Made by a program: the position numbers and the translations under genes | Notes under the pieces: model-generated | What the model was told of the DNA's origin: nothing | The model's input: the letters and a program-made list of their open reading frames with translations, nothing else | The model's database searches: none | Assembly (NCBI RefSeq): GCF_001613365.1 | Contig: NZ_BDCF01000034.1 | Span: 1-64,000 of the forward strand | Source: Nocardia xishanensis NBRC 101358 | Lineage (GTDB): Bacteria; Actinomycetota; Actinomycetes; Mycobacteriales; Mycobacteriaceae | Length of the DNA: 64,000 nucleotides | Direction: 5' to 3' | Shown: positions 23,824 to 32,246 of the stretch, piece by piece | How positions within the stretch are numbered: the first letter of the stretch is position 1 | Layout of the letters: each line of letters begins with the position of its first letter

Positions 23824-25416
23824 TCAGTCGCCGGGTTCGGCCGGTCGGTTCGTCGTCGGGGCGTCGCTGGTGATGGCCCGTTGTGCGCCGGGTTCGGTTG
23901 GGTGCTCGTGTCCGGGTGCGAGCGCCGGGGCGTCGGCGGCCTTCGGCGCGAGTGTGAGCCGGGCGCTCGGTCGGTCGGAGTTCATGCGGCGCAGCGGTTC
24001 GGTGGGATTGTCCGGCGGCCATGGCGAACTCGCGTCGTCGAGGCCGAGCGCGGCGATCACGTCGGGGAACCAGCGGGTGCATTCGGTGCGCAGCGGTAGT
24101 TCGGGCTGGAGTTGCGACATCACGCTCACGCCCGCAAGGAACGTCCGCAGCATCGGGGTGTGCTCGGCGGGCATGGTCAGCTGCCGGATCACGTTGGACA
24201 GGCTCAGATCCACTGTGGCCGAGACGCGTTTGCGCAACCACTCGCTGGTGAGGCGGAAGGTGGGGTCGAGCATGGCGTCGCGCATCGGCGCCAGTTGCTC
24301 GACCACGGTGTGACTGTCCAGCGCGCGGTCCGGTTCGACGTAACCGCGGCGGCGGATCGCCGCCTCCAGATCGGCCGGGTCGCCGGACAGGATCGCCTGG
24401 GCGATATCGGTCAGCGCGTCGAGGTAGCCGGGCGGGAACGACGCGCACGCGCCGAAATCGACGATCCCGAGCCGACCGTCGGGCATGATGCGGAAATTGC
24501 CAGGGTGCGGATCGCCGTACAGCAAACCGGCTTTCGTCGGACCGGACAGCAGGAAGCGCAGCACGAGCAACCCGATCCGGTCGCGATCGAACGGCGCGCG
24601 GTGGGTGAGCATCCGCGACAGCGAGACGCCGTCCAGCCATTCGGAGATCAGCACGTCGCCCTGCTGCGCCACCACGCCGGGCACCACGAAATCGGGGTCG
24701 TTCGCGTAGGCCGCGGCGAAGCTGCGCTGATGCGCGGCCTCGATCTCGTAGTCGAGTTCCTCGCCGATGTAGGCGCACAGCGCCTCGATCACCGCGCGCG
24801 AATCCGCGCCGGGCAGCAGCGCGGTGAACAGGGGAGCGATCTGGCGCAGCGCCTGCAAATCGCTGAGCACGGCCTCGCGCGCGCCGGGGTACATCACCTT
24901 CACGGCCACCCGGCGGCCGTCGCGCCACACCGCGCGGTGCACCTGGCCGACGGAGGCGGCCGCCGCGGGCCGGTCCTCGAATTCCAGGAACAACGCCCGC
25001 CAGTTCGGGCCGAGCTGGGCGGCAAGCGCCGTATGCACCATCGGCGGCAGCATCGCCGGCGCCGAATCCTGTAGCTGGTTGAGCGCGTCGCGGTAGGGCG
25101 CGGCGAAATCCGCGGGCAGTGCGAGCTCGTACAGCGACATCAGCTGCCCGAGCTTGGCCACGCAGCCCTTGAGCTCGCCGAGCACGTCGAACAGGTGCTG
25201 GGCGGTCCTGGCCTGGATCTCGCGGTTCACCTCGTCCGCGGAACGGCCGAGCATGCGTTTGCCCGCGCCCGCGACCCGCCTGCCCGCGAACGCCACCGGC
25301 AGTCCGGCCAGCTTCGTGGTGCGGGCGAGCCTGCCCGTCGGCGGATCACCGGCGGGCTCGGCGTCGATACGCCTGGGCAGCTTCAGAATTCGACCACCGG
25401 GGTCGCGGCGGACCAT
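23824..25416 (-). CDS. ABC1/AarF (UbiB-like) atypical kinase
   Basis: 530-residue member of the ABC1 kinase family. Signature KLGQLMSLYELALPADF (the KxGQ region) near 86-102, the Ala-rich nucleotide loop AAASVGQVHRAVW, the lysine in VAVKVMYPG, YGDPHPGNF (catalytic loop) and VDFGA (metal Asp). Homologues act in quinone or lipid homeostasis. The last 70 residues are Pro/Ala/Thr-rich and disordered. ATG at 25416 has GAGG 5 nt upstream; GTG at 25422 is also possible. Confidence 0.9.
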   Translation of the reverse strand: MVRRDPGGRILKLPRRIDAEPAGDPPTGRLARTTKLAGLPVAFAGRRVAGAGKRMLGRSADEVNREIQARTAQHLFDVLGELKGCVAKLGQLMSLYELALPADFAAPYRDALNQLQDSAPAMLPPMVHTALAAQLGPNWRALFLEFEDRPAAAASVGQVHRAVWRDGRRVAVKVMYPGAREAVLSDLQALRQIAPLFTALLPGADSRAVIEALCAYIGEELDYEIEAAHQRSFAAAYANDPDFVVPGVVAQQGDVLISEWLDGVSLSRMLTHRAPFDRDRIGLLVLRFLLSGPTKAGLLYGDPHPGNFRIMPDGRLGIVDFGACASFPPGYLDALTDIAQAILSGDPADLEAAIRRRGYVEPDRALDSHTVVEQLAPMRDAMLDPTFRLTSEWLRKRVSATVDLSLSNVIRQLTMPAEHTPMLRTFLAGVSVMSQLQPELPLRTECTRWFPDVIAALGLDDASSPWPPDNPTEPLRRMNSDRPSARLTLAPKAADAPALAPGHEHPTEPGAQRAITSDAPTTNRPAEPGD

Positions 25417-25498
25417 GCTCACCTCACTCGCACGCCGAGCAGACCACCCCTACCCGTGGTCCCGCGTCGACATTGTGGACAAGGCTACCAACGCGGGC

Positions 25499-26263
25499 TC
25501 AGTGCGCGAGCCGCGCCAGGCGATGATGCAGTTCGCCCGCCCAGTCGACGCCGCCGAGGTGCTGGTAGTCGACCCACAGCGCGTCGAACACGTCGCGTCC
25601 CTCGGAGATCCAGCCGCCGCGCTTGTCGGCCTCCAGTACCACGCTCATGCCGGTCTCGGTCGCGACGAAGGTGACCTCGAGCTGGTTCAGTCGCGGGTAG
25701 TGCGGCGAGCCCGCGAACTCGATCTCCTGATAGAACGGCAACGTCTGCGGCGTGTTGTGCACCCGTCCCGCCTCCACGTCGGCGCTGCGCAGGTGAAAAC
25801 CCAAGCGCTCCACGGCCTCCAGCAGCACGTGCTGGGCGGGCAGCGCGCCGACGCCGATCGGGTCGGTGTCGGCGGCGTCGACGGCGCCGTGGATCTCCAC
25901 GATCGTGCGCAGCGAGACCACCGTGCCCGGCAGGTGCCTGCCGTTGTAGAAGGTGATCGGCGTTTCCATCGGGGCGCGGGCCGCGAAACGGAAATCCAGC
26001 ACCGCGCCGGGCGGCAGGTGCAGCGGACCGTGCACCCCGGTGCGCCCGAACGCGATGTCGCGCACGGCTTCGTGGTCCTCGTACTCCTGCTCGGCCCTGG
26101 TCACGAATTCCACCGCGATGTGCGCGATGTCCTGCCCGACGTTCCCGCCGCGCAGCCGTACCAAGCCCTCGACCGTCCCGCCGGGCTGCACGCCGGGAGT
26201 GAACAACTCGGTCTCGACCTCGGCCCCGCCGACCCCCGCCGCCGCCAACAACTTCTTGAACAT
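25499..26263 (-). CDS. Spo0M-like (SpoOM) arrestin-fold protein
   Basis: 254-residue protein starting MFKKLLAAAGVGGAEVETEL, the standard beginning of the Spo0M family: an arrestin-like beta-sandwich containing VQPGGTVEGLVRLRGGNVGQDI and FYNGRHLPGTVVSL, then a C-terminal domain with FYQEIEFAGSP and LNQLEVTFVATETGMSVVLEADKRGG. The family was named in Bacillus sporulation; in non-sporulating actinobacteria its role is unknown. Gene stands alone, 131 bp from trpF. Confidence 0.9.
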   Translation of the reverse strand: MFKKLLAAAGVGGAEVETELFTPGVQPGGTVEGLVRLRGGNVGQDIAHIAVEFVTRAEQEYEDHEAVRDIAFGRTGVHGPLHLPPGAVLDFRFAARAPMETPITFYNGRHLPGTVVSLRTIVEIHGAVDAADTDPIGVGALPAQHVLLEAVERLGFHLRSADVEAGRVHNTPQTLPFYQEIEFAGSPHYPRLNQLEVTFVATETGMSVVLEADKRGGWISEGRDVFDALWVDYQHLGGVDWAGELHHRLARLAH

Positions 26264-26394
26264 GCCCCGCAGTCTCCCCGCCCCGCCTTACCGACACCTT
26301 GTCGTTCACTTACCGTGTGACCAACGTCATCGGCAGCCTCACAGAGTCTCCGTCAGCTGCGGCCTGTGCGAGGCGTATGGGAGGTCTGTGCGCG

Positions 26395-27054
26395 TCAGGA
26401 GGAGGCGCTGTGCGCGGTGTTGACGAAGTCGGCGCAGGCGTCGGGGGATTTGTCGCCGGAGGGGTGTTCGACTCCGCTGTTGACGTCGACGGCGAATGGG
26501 CGGACCGTGCGGATGGCGTCGGCGACATTGGCCGCGTTCAGACCGCCCGCCAGGATGACGGGACGGCCGAGCCCGCGCAGCTCGTCGACGATCGCGGCGC
26601 TCACGGACCAGTCGTGGGTGCGGCCGGTGCCGCCGAGGCGGTCGGTCGTGCGCGAATCCAGCAGAACCGCATCGCAATCCGCCGCGGCCGAGCGGGCGGC
26701 GTCCATGGCCTCGGAGCCGGTGACGTGCACCGCACGGATGATCCGGTGCACCGAGGCCGCGCGGACCTGCCGAACGGTCTCGTCGGTCACCAGACCGTGG
26801 ATCTGGATGGCGTCCACGCCGACGCGTTCGGCGAGGTCGAGGATCGCCCCGGCGCTCTCCAGATGGGTGACCAGAACCCTGGTGACGAAGGGCGGCGTCT
26901 GCCCGGCGAGCCGAGCGGCCCGGTCGGCGTCGAGCGCGTCCTCGCTGACGTGGGTGACGCCCGCGATGAATCCGACCGCGTCGGCGCCGGCCGCGATCGC
27001 GATCCGCAGATCGCTCTCCGACCTGATTCCGCACAGCTTCGCACGCACCGGCAC
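26395..27054 (-). CDS. trpF: Phosphoribosylanthranilate isomerase (stand-alone TrpF)
   Basis: 219-residue TIM barrel. The catalytic Cys is in VRAKLCGIRSESDL near residue 8, the general-acid Asp in AVLLDSRT near 130, with HDWSVS, VILAGGLNAANV and VDVNSGVEHPSGDKSP closing the phosphate site, all TrpF-like. Most mycolate actinobacteria rely on the bifunctional PriA, so this protein is either redundant or has taken another substrate. GTG at 27054 lies 7 nt after TATCGT. Not adjacent to trpD (39494-40555). Confidence 0.82.
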   Translation of the reverse strand: MPVRAKLCGIRSESDLRIAIAAGADAVGFIAGVTHVSEDALDADRAARLAGQTPPFVTRVLVTHLESAGAILDLAERVGVDAIQIHGLVTDETVRQVRAASVHRIIRAVHVTGSEAMDAARSAAADCDAVLLDSRTTDRLGGTGRTHDWSVSAAIVDELRGLGRPVILAGGLNAANVADAIRTVRPFAVDVNSGVEHPSGDKSPDACADFVNTAHSASS

Positions 27055-27061
27055 CGGGGCA

Positions 27062-27067
27062 ACGATA
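27062..27067 (-). promoter_or_regulatory. Putative leaderless -10 element of trpF
   Basis: TATCGT on the minus strand, 7 nt before the GTG at 27054. Confidence 0.55.
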
Positions 27068-27084
27068 CCGTCGCGGAAACGAGA

Positions 27085-27117
27085 ACGGCCCCGGGACCTT
27101 TGGGTCTCCGGGGCCGT
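27085..27117 (-). terminator. Terminator downstream of plsC
   Basis: ACGGCCCCGG (27085-27094) pairs with CCGGGGCCGT (27108-27117), with inner GACC/GGTC. It lies just after the plsC stop on the minus strand and upstream of the trpF promoter, separating the two units. Confidence 0.75.
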
Positions 27118-27127
27118 CCTGGGAAGG

Positions 27128-27850
27128 TCAGCTGGCGGCGGTGTCGGGGATGCGGGCCGCTTCCGGCTTCGAGCCGGAGGGGACGCCCTTGAGGCTGTGG
27201 GCGTAGACGTCGACGTACTCCTGGCCGCTCAGGCGCATGAGCTCGTACATGACCTCGTCGGTGACGGCGCGTTCGACGAAGCGGTTGCCGCCCATGCCCT
27301 CGTAGCGGGAGAAGTCGATCGGGGCGCCGAACTTGATGGTGACCTTGCGGCGGCGCCACTTGAAGGGGCCGGGCGGGGAGACCTCGTTGGTGCCGATGAC
27401 CGCGACCGGGATGACGGGCACGCCGGTCTCGAGCGCCAGGCGGGCCAGGCCGGTCTTGCCCTTGTAGAGACGACCGTCGGGGGAGCGGGTGCCCTCCGGG
27501 TAGAGGCCGACCAGGCGGCCCTCGTCGAGCAGCTTGCGGGCGGCGTTCAGCGCGTCCTCGGCGGCGTCCGCGCCGCTGCGGTCGATCGGGTACTGACCGG
27601 TGGCGCTGAAGAAGAACTTCTGCAGGCGCCCCTTGAGACCGGGGGTGTTGAAGTATTCGGCCTTGGCCAGGTAGTTGATGCGCCGCGGACTGGTCAGCGG
27701 AGCGAACAACCAGTCGGCGAAGGATAGATGGTTACCCGCCATGATGGCCGGCCCGTCCGCCGGGATGTTCTCCACGCCTTCGACGGTGGGCCGATTGTAG
27801 AGATGAATGAACGGTCCCAGCAGCACGAACTTCAGCAGCCAGTAGAACAT
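27128..27850 (-). CDS. 1-acylglycerol-3-phosphate acyltransferase-like (PlsC family)
   Basis: 240-residue membrane-associated acyltransferase. Motif I is NHLSFAD (NHxxxxD), motif III YPEGTRS, motif IV VPVIPVAVIG. An N-terminal hydrophobic helix (FYWLLKFVLLGPFIHLY) anchors it. ATG at 27850 has GAAGGA 6 nt upstream. By position it matches Rv2182c and closes the envelope-related minus-strand block; acyl donor and acceptor cannot be told from sequence. Confidence 0.9.
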   Translation of the reverse strand: MFYWLLKFVLLGPFIHLYNRPTVEGVENIPADGPAIMAGNHLSFADWLFAPLTSPRRINYLAKAEYFNTPGLKGRLQKFFFSATGQYPIDRSGADAAEDALNAARKLLDEGRLVGLYPEGTRSPDGRLYKGKTGLARLALETGVPVIPVAVIGTNEVSPPGPFKWRRRKVTIKFGAPIDFSRYEGMGGNRFVERAVTDEVMYELMRLSGQEYVDVYAHSLKGVPSGSKPEAARIPDTAAS

Positions 27851-28030
27851 GACGTCCTTCCCCCGGGACCGGGATAGTAGCGGGCAACCTGCGTCAGTTG
27901 CCGACTTTACCGCTGGTCCCACATCACATCCAATCTCAGCGATGGATCTCACCACAATCGGGTCGGCGCGGGCATCGAAGGACCCTCCGCGGCGGGCTGA
28001 TTCGAACGGATGTGCCCGTGCGCGCGGCGG

Positions 28031-29044
28031 TCAGCGTCCGCTGCGGGCGACCCGCGACGAGCGCCGCCCCGGCTCGCCGAGCACGGCGCGCGCCAGTTCG
28101 GCCGCGCCGATCATGCCCGCCGCCTCCCCGAGCTGGGTGGTGCGGATGCGGGCAAGCGGCCGGTGTCCCGCGCCGGTGACGGCGCGGGCGTATTCCTCGC
28201 GCGCGTCGTCGAGGAACAGCGGGGCCGAACTGCTCACGCCGCCCGCGATGACGATCAGGTCGGGATCGAAGATGTCGCTGACGAAGGCCAGCCCGAGCCC
28301 GAGCCAGTGCGCGAAATCGGCCATCGCGGCGAGCGCGACGGGGTCGCCGTCCTGGGCCGCGCCCGCCACCCGCCTGCCGGTGAGCGAGCCGGGATCGCGG
28401 GACGCCTCTCTGGCCAATACCGTCGAGCGGCCCGGGTCGGTGGCCAGCAATTCGATGGCTGTTTCGGCGAGGGCGGTTCCGCTGCAATATCTTTCCCAGC
28501 AACCGTGCTTGCCGCACGGGCAGGCCCTGCCGTGCGGGACCACTTGCAGATGGCCGAGTTCCGGTGCGACGCCGTGCGTTCCGCGGTAGAGCGTGCCCTC
28601 GATGAGCAGCGCGGCGCCGACGCCGGTGCCGATCGCGATGAGCACCACGTTGTGCCCGCCCGCCGCCGCGCCGAACCGGTACTCCGCCCACACGGCGGCG
28701 TTGGCGTCGTGCTCGAGGATCACCGGCAGCTCGAGACGCGCGGTGAGCCGCGCCGCGACGGGCGCGTCCTTCCACGGCAGGTGCGGTGCGAATCGAACGG
28801 CGGAACGGTCGCCGCTGATGAAGCCAGCGACGGCGAGACCGACGGCGCCGATCCGGTGGCGACGGCGCAGTTCGCGCACGGCGCGATCGAGGGCGTCTTC
28901 CAGGGCGCGCTCGCTGTGCGGTGTCGGCGACTGCACGGTGTCGAGCACCTCGCCGTCGCCGTCCACCACCGAGGCGCGAATGTTGGTGCCGCCGACGTCG
29001 ATTCCGACGGTCAGCGGGAGCGCGTCTGCCACCGGGTGCGTCAT
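28031..29044 (-). CDS. ROK-family sugar kinase (glucokinase-like)
   Basis: 337-residue ROK kinase. ATP-binding VGIDVGGTNIRASVV at the N-terminus, catalytic EHDANAA, GTGVGAALLIEG, and the ROK zinc signature CPCGKHGCWERYCSG near 165-179. Glucose is the likely sugar because of the glucokinase-like EHDANAA and zinc motif, but it could phosphorylate other hexoses. Start ATG at 29044 overlaps the stop of the upstream gene (ATGA at 29041-29044), so it is coupled to the decapeptide-repeat protein; mycobacterial synteny, as I recall it, lacks a kinase here. Confidence 0.9.
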   Translation of the reverse strand: MTHPVADALPLTVGIDVGGTNIRASVVDGDGEVLDTVQSPTPHSERALEDALDRAVRELRRRHRIGAVGLAVAGFISGDRSAVRFAPHLPWKDAPVAARLTARLELPVILEHDANAAVWAEYRFGAAAGGHNVVLIAIGTGVGAALLIEGTLYRGTHGVAPELGHLQVVPHGRACPCGKHGCWERYCSGTALAETAIELLATDPGRSTVLAREASRDPGSLTGRRVAGAAQDGDPVALAAMADFAHWLGLGLAFVSDIFDPDLIVIAGGVSSSAPLFLDDAREEYARAVTGAGHRPLARIRTTQLGEAAGMIGAAELARAVLGEPGRRSSRVARSGR

Positions 29045-29997
29045 GCCTTGATCGTCACGGGGATGCCGACGTATCCGGACCGCTTGCCCCCGGAGCGGGA
29101 ACGCGTGGTCTGCTCCGGCGCGTCGGACGCCGCGGTGCGCTGGTCGTCCGAGCGCGCCGAGTAGGTGCGCTGGTCGGCTGCGCGTGCGGCGCCGGAGCGC
29201 TGGTCGTCCGAGCGTGTGGGGCTGGTGTGCTGGTCGGCCGAGGATGCGGCGTTGCTGCGCTGGCCGCCCGAGCGTGCGGCGTTGGTGCGTTGGTCGGTTG
29301 CGTGTGCGGCAGCGGTGTGCTGGCCGTCCGAGCGGGCGGCATCTGTGCGCTGATCAGCCGGTCGCGCGGCATCGGTGCTCTGATCGACCGGACGTGTGGA
29401 GCCGGAACGCCGGGACCTGTGATCGGAGCGTGACCCGTCTCGGCGCTGATGACCGCCGTGGGCCTCGTCCTGGCTCCTGGCCCCTCTGCGAGCGGCGGCC
29501 TGTCGATCGGTGGAACGCGCCGGATCGCCGTGCCGGTCACCGGGACGGGACGCGTCGCGGCCACCCGGCCGAGCCCCGGCATCTTGCCGGACGCCCGTGC
29601 GCGAGCCGCCGTCTCCCTCACCCGGCCTTGCCGCACCGGCGGTCCCGTGCGGCGCGTCGCCGGATCCCGGATGCCCTTGCCGCACATCGGTTTCCGGATC
29701 GTCGGTGGGCAGCAGCGGATCGACCGGCACCCCGGCCAGCGCCTCGCGCAACACCGTGACGATCGCGGTGCCGTGATCGGCGATCGCGGCGACCACGTCG
29801 TGGTGCTCGCCGCGCACCAGTGCGGCGGCCGCGCACACCGGGCACCAGCTGCACGCCGACCAGTCCGGCTGACCCTGCGCCGCGCTGCGCCGCAGCACCG
29901 GCTCGACGCGTTCGAGCACCGCCTCCGCCAGCAGCTTCAGTTCCTCGGCGAATTCGCTGAACCCGTCGCCGTGCGGGGCCGACATCCCGTTCTCCAT
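29041..29997 (-). CDS. Conserved protein with CxxC motif and decapeptide repeats
   Basis: 318 residues. The N-terminal 95 form a helical domain with a putative zinc knuckle CSWCPVC (C49-C55). Residues 96-200 are Gly/Arg/Asp-rich and disordered; residues 205-304 are ten tandem 10-residue units of consensus DQRTxAARSx; the last 11 residues are YVGIPVTIKA-like and ordered-looking. By position it matches the uncharacterised Rv2183c, which I recall as shorter. It lies 1 nt after the ArsA-like gene and overlaps the ROK kinase start, so it belongs to one operon. Function unknown. Confidence 0.8.
   Translation of the reverse strand: MENGMSAPHGDGFSEFAEELKLLAEAVLERVEPVLRRSAAQGQPDWSACSWCPVCAAAALVRGEHHDVVAAIADHGTAIVTVLREALAGVPVDPLLPTDDPETDVRQGHPGSGDAPHGTAGAARPGEGDGGSRTGVRQDAGARPGGRDASRPGDRHGDPARSTDRQAAARRGARSQDEAHGGHQRRDGSRSDHRSRRSGSTRPVDQSTDAARPADQRTDAARSDGQHTAAAHATDQRTNAARSGGQRSNAASSADQHTSPTRSDDQRSGAARAADQRTYSARSDDQRTAASDAPEQTTRSRSGGKRSGYVGIPVTIKA
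29086..29385 (-). repeat. Ten tandem 30-bp (decapeptide) repeats
   Basis: In-frame units read DQSTDAARPA, DQRTDAARSD, GQHTAAAHAT, DQRTNAARSG, GQRSNAASSA, DQHTSPTRSD, DQRSGAARAA, DQRTYSARSD, DQRTAASDAP, EQTTRSRSGG. The regular 30-bp period with no indels and synonymous drift shows expansion inside the gene. Confidence 0.9.
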
Positions 29998-29998
29998 C

Positions 29999-31324
29999 TC
30001 AGCGCGCCTCTTGCGTCAGCGGCCACACGTCGGGGTCGGGGCGGAAGCGCACGACCAGGTAGCCGCTCTCGAGTTCGGCGTCGTCGACCATGCACCGCCG
30101 CAACACCGGAGCCAAGCGCACCCGGCGTCGCACCCCGTCCGCTCCCACGATCAAATCGTCCTCCACTCGTCCCAGTCGCAGCGTCGCCGGATCGACGACG
30201 GGCAGGTGCATCCGCATCGCGTACACCGAATGCAGACCCGTGCCCGATTCCAATCGAACCACCGGTTCACCGGAACGTGCGTGAACCTCCGCTGGATTGT
30301 CGCCCAGCATAAATGCCGTTCCGGCGTCTGACGCGCCGGAACCGACGGCGTAGGAAAGCGCTTGCAGCGAACCGAGACCCACCGGCTCCGCGCCGGTGTG
30401 CTGAGCGATCAGCACCGGGGTGCCGCGCATGGCCTTGCTCAGCCCTTCGATGACGTCGTGCTGCTCGGCGCGCCGGTTGTGGTACCAGTGCACGGCGGGA
30501 TGGACGGCGTCGGCCGGACCGGACGGTTCGGGCATCGGCGGCAGCACCTTGTTGACGATCACCGCGTCCAGCCGCAGACCGAGCAGCGCCGCGGCCGAGC
30601 GCACCCGCTCGGACTCGGCGAGCGCGACTCGTTCGGCGACGGTGACCAGCCGAGCTCCGGTGCGGTCGTGATCGGCGAGCAGGTCGCGCACCTCGCCCAC
30701 GGCGGCGACGATCCGATCCACCGTTGCCGCGAGCACCGCCCGCCGCAGGTCGGTGCCGATGGTGCTCATCGCCCGCGCGTGCGGGGGCCATATCCGTTCC
30801 ATATAGCCGAGCAGGGCGTCGGGCGCGGTGACGATGCGCAGCATGTCCGCGGAGGGCGGACAGTCCACGACGATGACGTCCCAGTCGTTCTCGTCGGCGA
30901 ACTGCGCGATCTCCACCAGCATCAGCAGTTCCTGCACGCCGGGCAGGCCGGTCAGTTCGGCGGGATCCAGAGCGGCCAGATCGATGCCGTGATCGTGGGT
31001 GTGCGCGCCGCCCGCGGACAGCATCCGCGTCACCTCGCGGAACCGATCCTCCAGCAGCGCCAGCGAATCCACCTCGATGACGTCGAGTCCCGGCAGCACC
31101 CTGGCGATTCCGGTCACGGTGCCTGGGTCGTGCGGGAAACGGAAACCGAGCGCGTCGCCGAGCGAGTGCGCTTGGTCGAGGGAGGCCAGCAGGACGGTCT
31201 GCCCGGCGCGGGCATAGGACATGGCGGTCGCGCAGGCCAGCGTGGTCTTGCCGACGCCGCCCTTGCCGACGTACAGCTCGAGCCTGGTCGGCTCGCGTCG
31301 GCCGCGCTTCTGCTGCCCGGTCAG
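29999..31324 (-). CDS. ArsA/GET3-like ATPase with a probable CTG start
   Basis: P-loop ATPase of the ArsA/MinD superfamily. The deviant Walker A YVGKGGVGKTTLA lies upstream of the first ATG (31222), so that ATG cannot be the start. In the same frame there is no ATG, GTG or TTG between the P-loop and deep inside the upstream gene; the CTG at 31324 forms a CTGA overlap with that gene's stop (31321-31324), the same geometry as ATGA couplings nearby. The protein is then 441 residues with VIVDCPPSADMLRIV (switch/Walker B) near 160 and a C-terminal beta-domain. Matches Rv2184c by position. Partner or cargo unknown. Confidence 0.82.
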   Translation of the reverse strand: MTGQQKRGRREPTRLELYVGKGGVGKTTLACATAMSYARAGQTVLLASLDQAHSLGDALGFRFPHDPGTVTGIARVLPGLDVIEVDSLALLEDRFREVTRMLSAGGAHTHDHGIDLAALDPAELTGLPGVQELLMLVEIAQFADENDWDVIVVDCPPSADMLRIVTAPDALLGYMERIWPPHARAMSTIGTDLRRAVLAATVDRIVAAVGEVRDLLADHDRTGARLVTVAERVALAESERVRSAAALLGLRLDAVIVNKVLPPMPEPSGPADAVHPAVHWYHNRRAEQHDVIEGLSKAMRGTPVLIAQHTGAEPVGLGSLQALSYAVGSGASDAGTAFMLGDNPAEVHARSGEPVVRLESGTGLHSVYAMRMHLPVVDPATLRLGRVEDDLIVGADGVRRRVRLAPVLRRCMVDDAELESGYLVVRFRPDPDVWPLTQEAR

Positions 31325-31758
31325 CCTTCGACCCGCTTCTTCAGTTCCTTCAGCGCGGTGTCGGTGATGACCTTCTCGGCCTTGCGCTTGAACATGCCGA
31401 TCATCGGGATGTTGAGATCCACGGTGAGTTCGTAGACCACCAGCGTGTTGCCGTCGGGCTGATCGATGAGCTCGTAGGTGCCGTCCTGGGCCTTCTGCAG
31501 ATCACCGCTGATCAGCTTCCAGCTGACCGCCTTGTCGTCGGCGCGCCAGGTGTAGGTCAGCACGTAGGTGTCCTTGACGACGCCCGCGTCGAGCACGAAG
31601 CGTGCGGTGCGAGCCCGGCCGTCGGGACCCTCCTCCAGCACTTCGACGGACTTCGCAGCCGAGACCCACTCCGGGTAGGACTCCAGATCGGCGATGACGG
31701 ACATCACTCGCTGCGAGGGGGCCTCGATGAGGATCGACCTCTGGGTCCGGTCGGCCAT
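31321..31758 (-). CDS. SRPBCC (cyclase/dehydrase-type) protein
   Basis: 145-residue START-like fold: MADRTQRSILIEAPSQRVMSVIADLESYPEWV at the N-terminus, ending LNIPMIGMFKRKAEKVITDTALKELKKRVEG. The pattern matches Rv2185c (TB16.3). A hydrophobic ligand such as a lipid or polyprenyl is likely but unproved. ATG at 31758 agrees with the family start; a TTG at 31767 has AGGA 4 nt upstream and remains possible. Overlaps the next gene by 4 bp. Confidence 0.88.
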   Translation of the reverse strand: MADRTQRSILIEAPSQRVMSVIADLESYPEWVSAAKSVEVLEEGPDGRARTARFVLDAGVVKDTYVLTYTWRADDKAVSWKLISGDLQKAQDGTYELIDQPDGNTLVVYELTVDLNIPMIGMFKRKAEKVITDTALKELKKRVEG

Positions 31759-31821
31759 GGTGGTCAACGGTTCCTTTCGGTGTCGAGTGGCCGCGCCGGT
31801 GCGGCGGCGCCGCCGCGGTGC

Positions 31822-32217
31822 TCAGCCTGCCTGCGGCACGGCGGGCGTCACCCCGGCCGGACGACCAGCCTCGAGCCGCGCCTTGATATCGAACGACATG
31901 TTCTTGCCCGCGACCCGGCGTGCCCGGTTGGCGGCCGACAACTCGCGCGGCGACATCCCTTCCACGCCCCGCGGTTCGCAGTGCAGGAAGTAATGCAGGA
32001 TGACCCCGTCCAGCGCGGGCTCGAGCCACACCTCCATGGTGCCCGTCAGCGCTCCGGAAACCGACCAGCGAATTCCCTTGTCGCCGCGGTCCTCTCGGAC
32101 GTCGAGCGTGAGATCGGGCCACCACTGGCGCCATTTGCCCGGGCCATCGAGCACCTGCGCGACCGCCGCGCCCGAGGCGGCGACGAACGTCTGGTCCGCG
32201 ACCTGAATACTGCTCAC
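31822..32217 (-). CDS. SRPBCC-fold conserved protein
   Basis: 131-residue protein resembling polyketide cyclase/START folds: an N-terminal SIQVADQTFVAASGAAVAQVLDGPGKWRQWWPDL segment, a beta-sheet core, and a helical region FLHCEPRGVEGMSPRELSAANRARR. Matches Rv2186c by position and length. First gene of the minus-strand operon that continues through the second SRPBCC protein, ArsA-like ATPase, repeat protein and ROK kinase. GTG at 32217 with TACGCT 7 nt upstream. Confidence 0.82.
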   Translation of the reverse strand: MSSIQVADQTFVAASGAAVAQVLDGPGKWRQWWPDLTLDVREDRGDKGIRWSVSGALTGTMEVWLEPALDGVILHYFLHCEPRGVEGMSPRELSAANRARRVAGKNMSFDIKARLEAGRPAGVTPAVPQAG

Positions 32218-32224
32218 ACCGCTG

Positions 32225-32230
32225 AGCGTA
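32225..32230 (-). promoter_or_regulatory. Putative leaderless -10 element of the SRPBCC-ArsA operon
   Basis: TACGCT on the minus strand, 7 nt before the GTG at 32217. Confidence 0.6.
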
Positions 32231-32246
32231 GTTGATCGGGGTTCAC

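Noticed and set aside
29086..29385. CRISPR-like array
   Set aside because: The 30-bp units are contiguous, degenerate, and in frame in a protein; there are no spacers.
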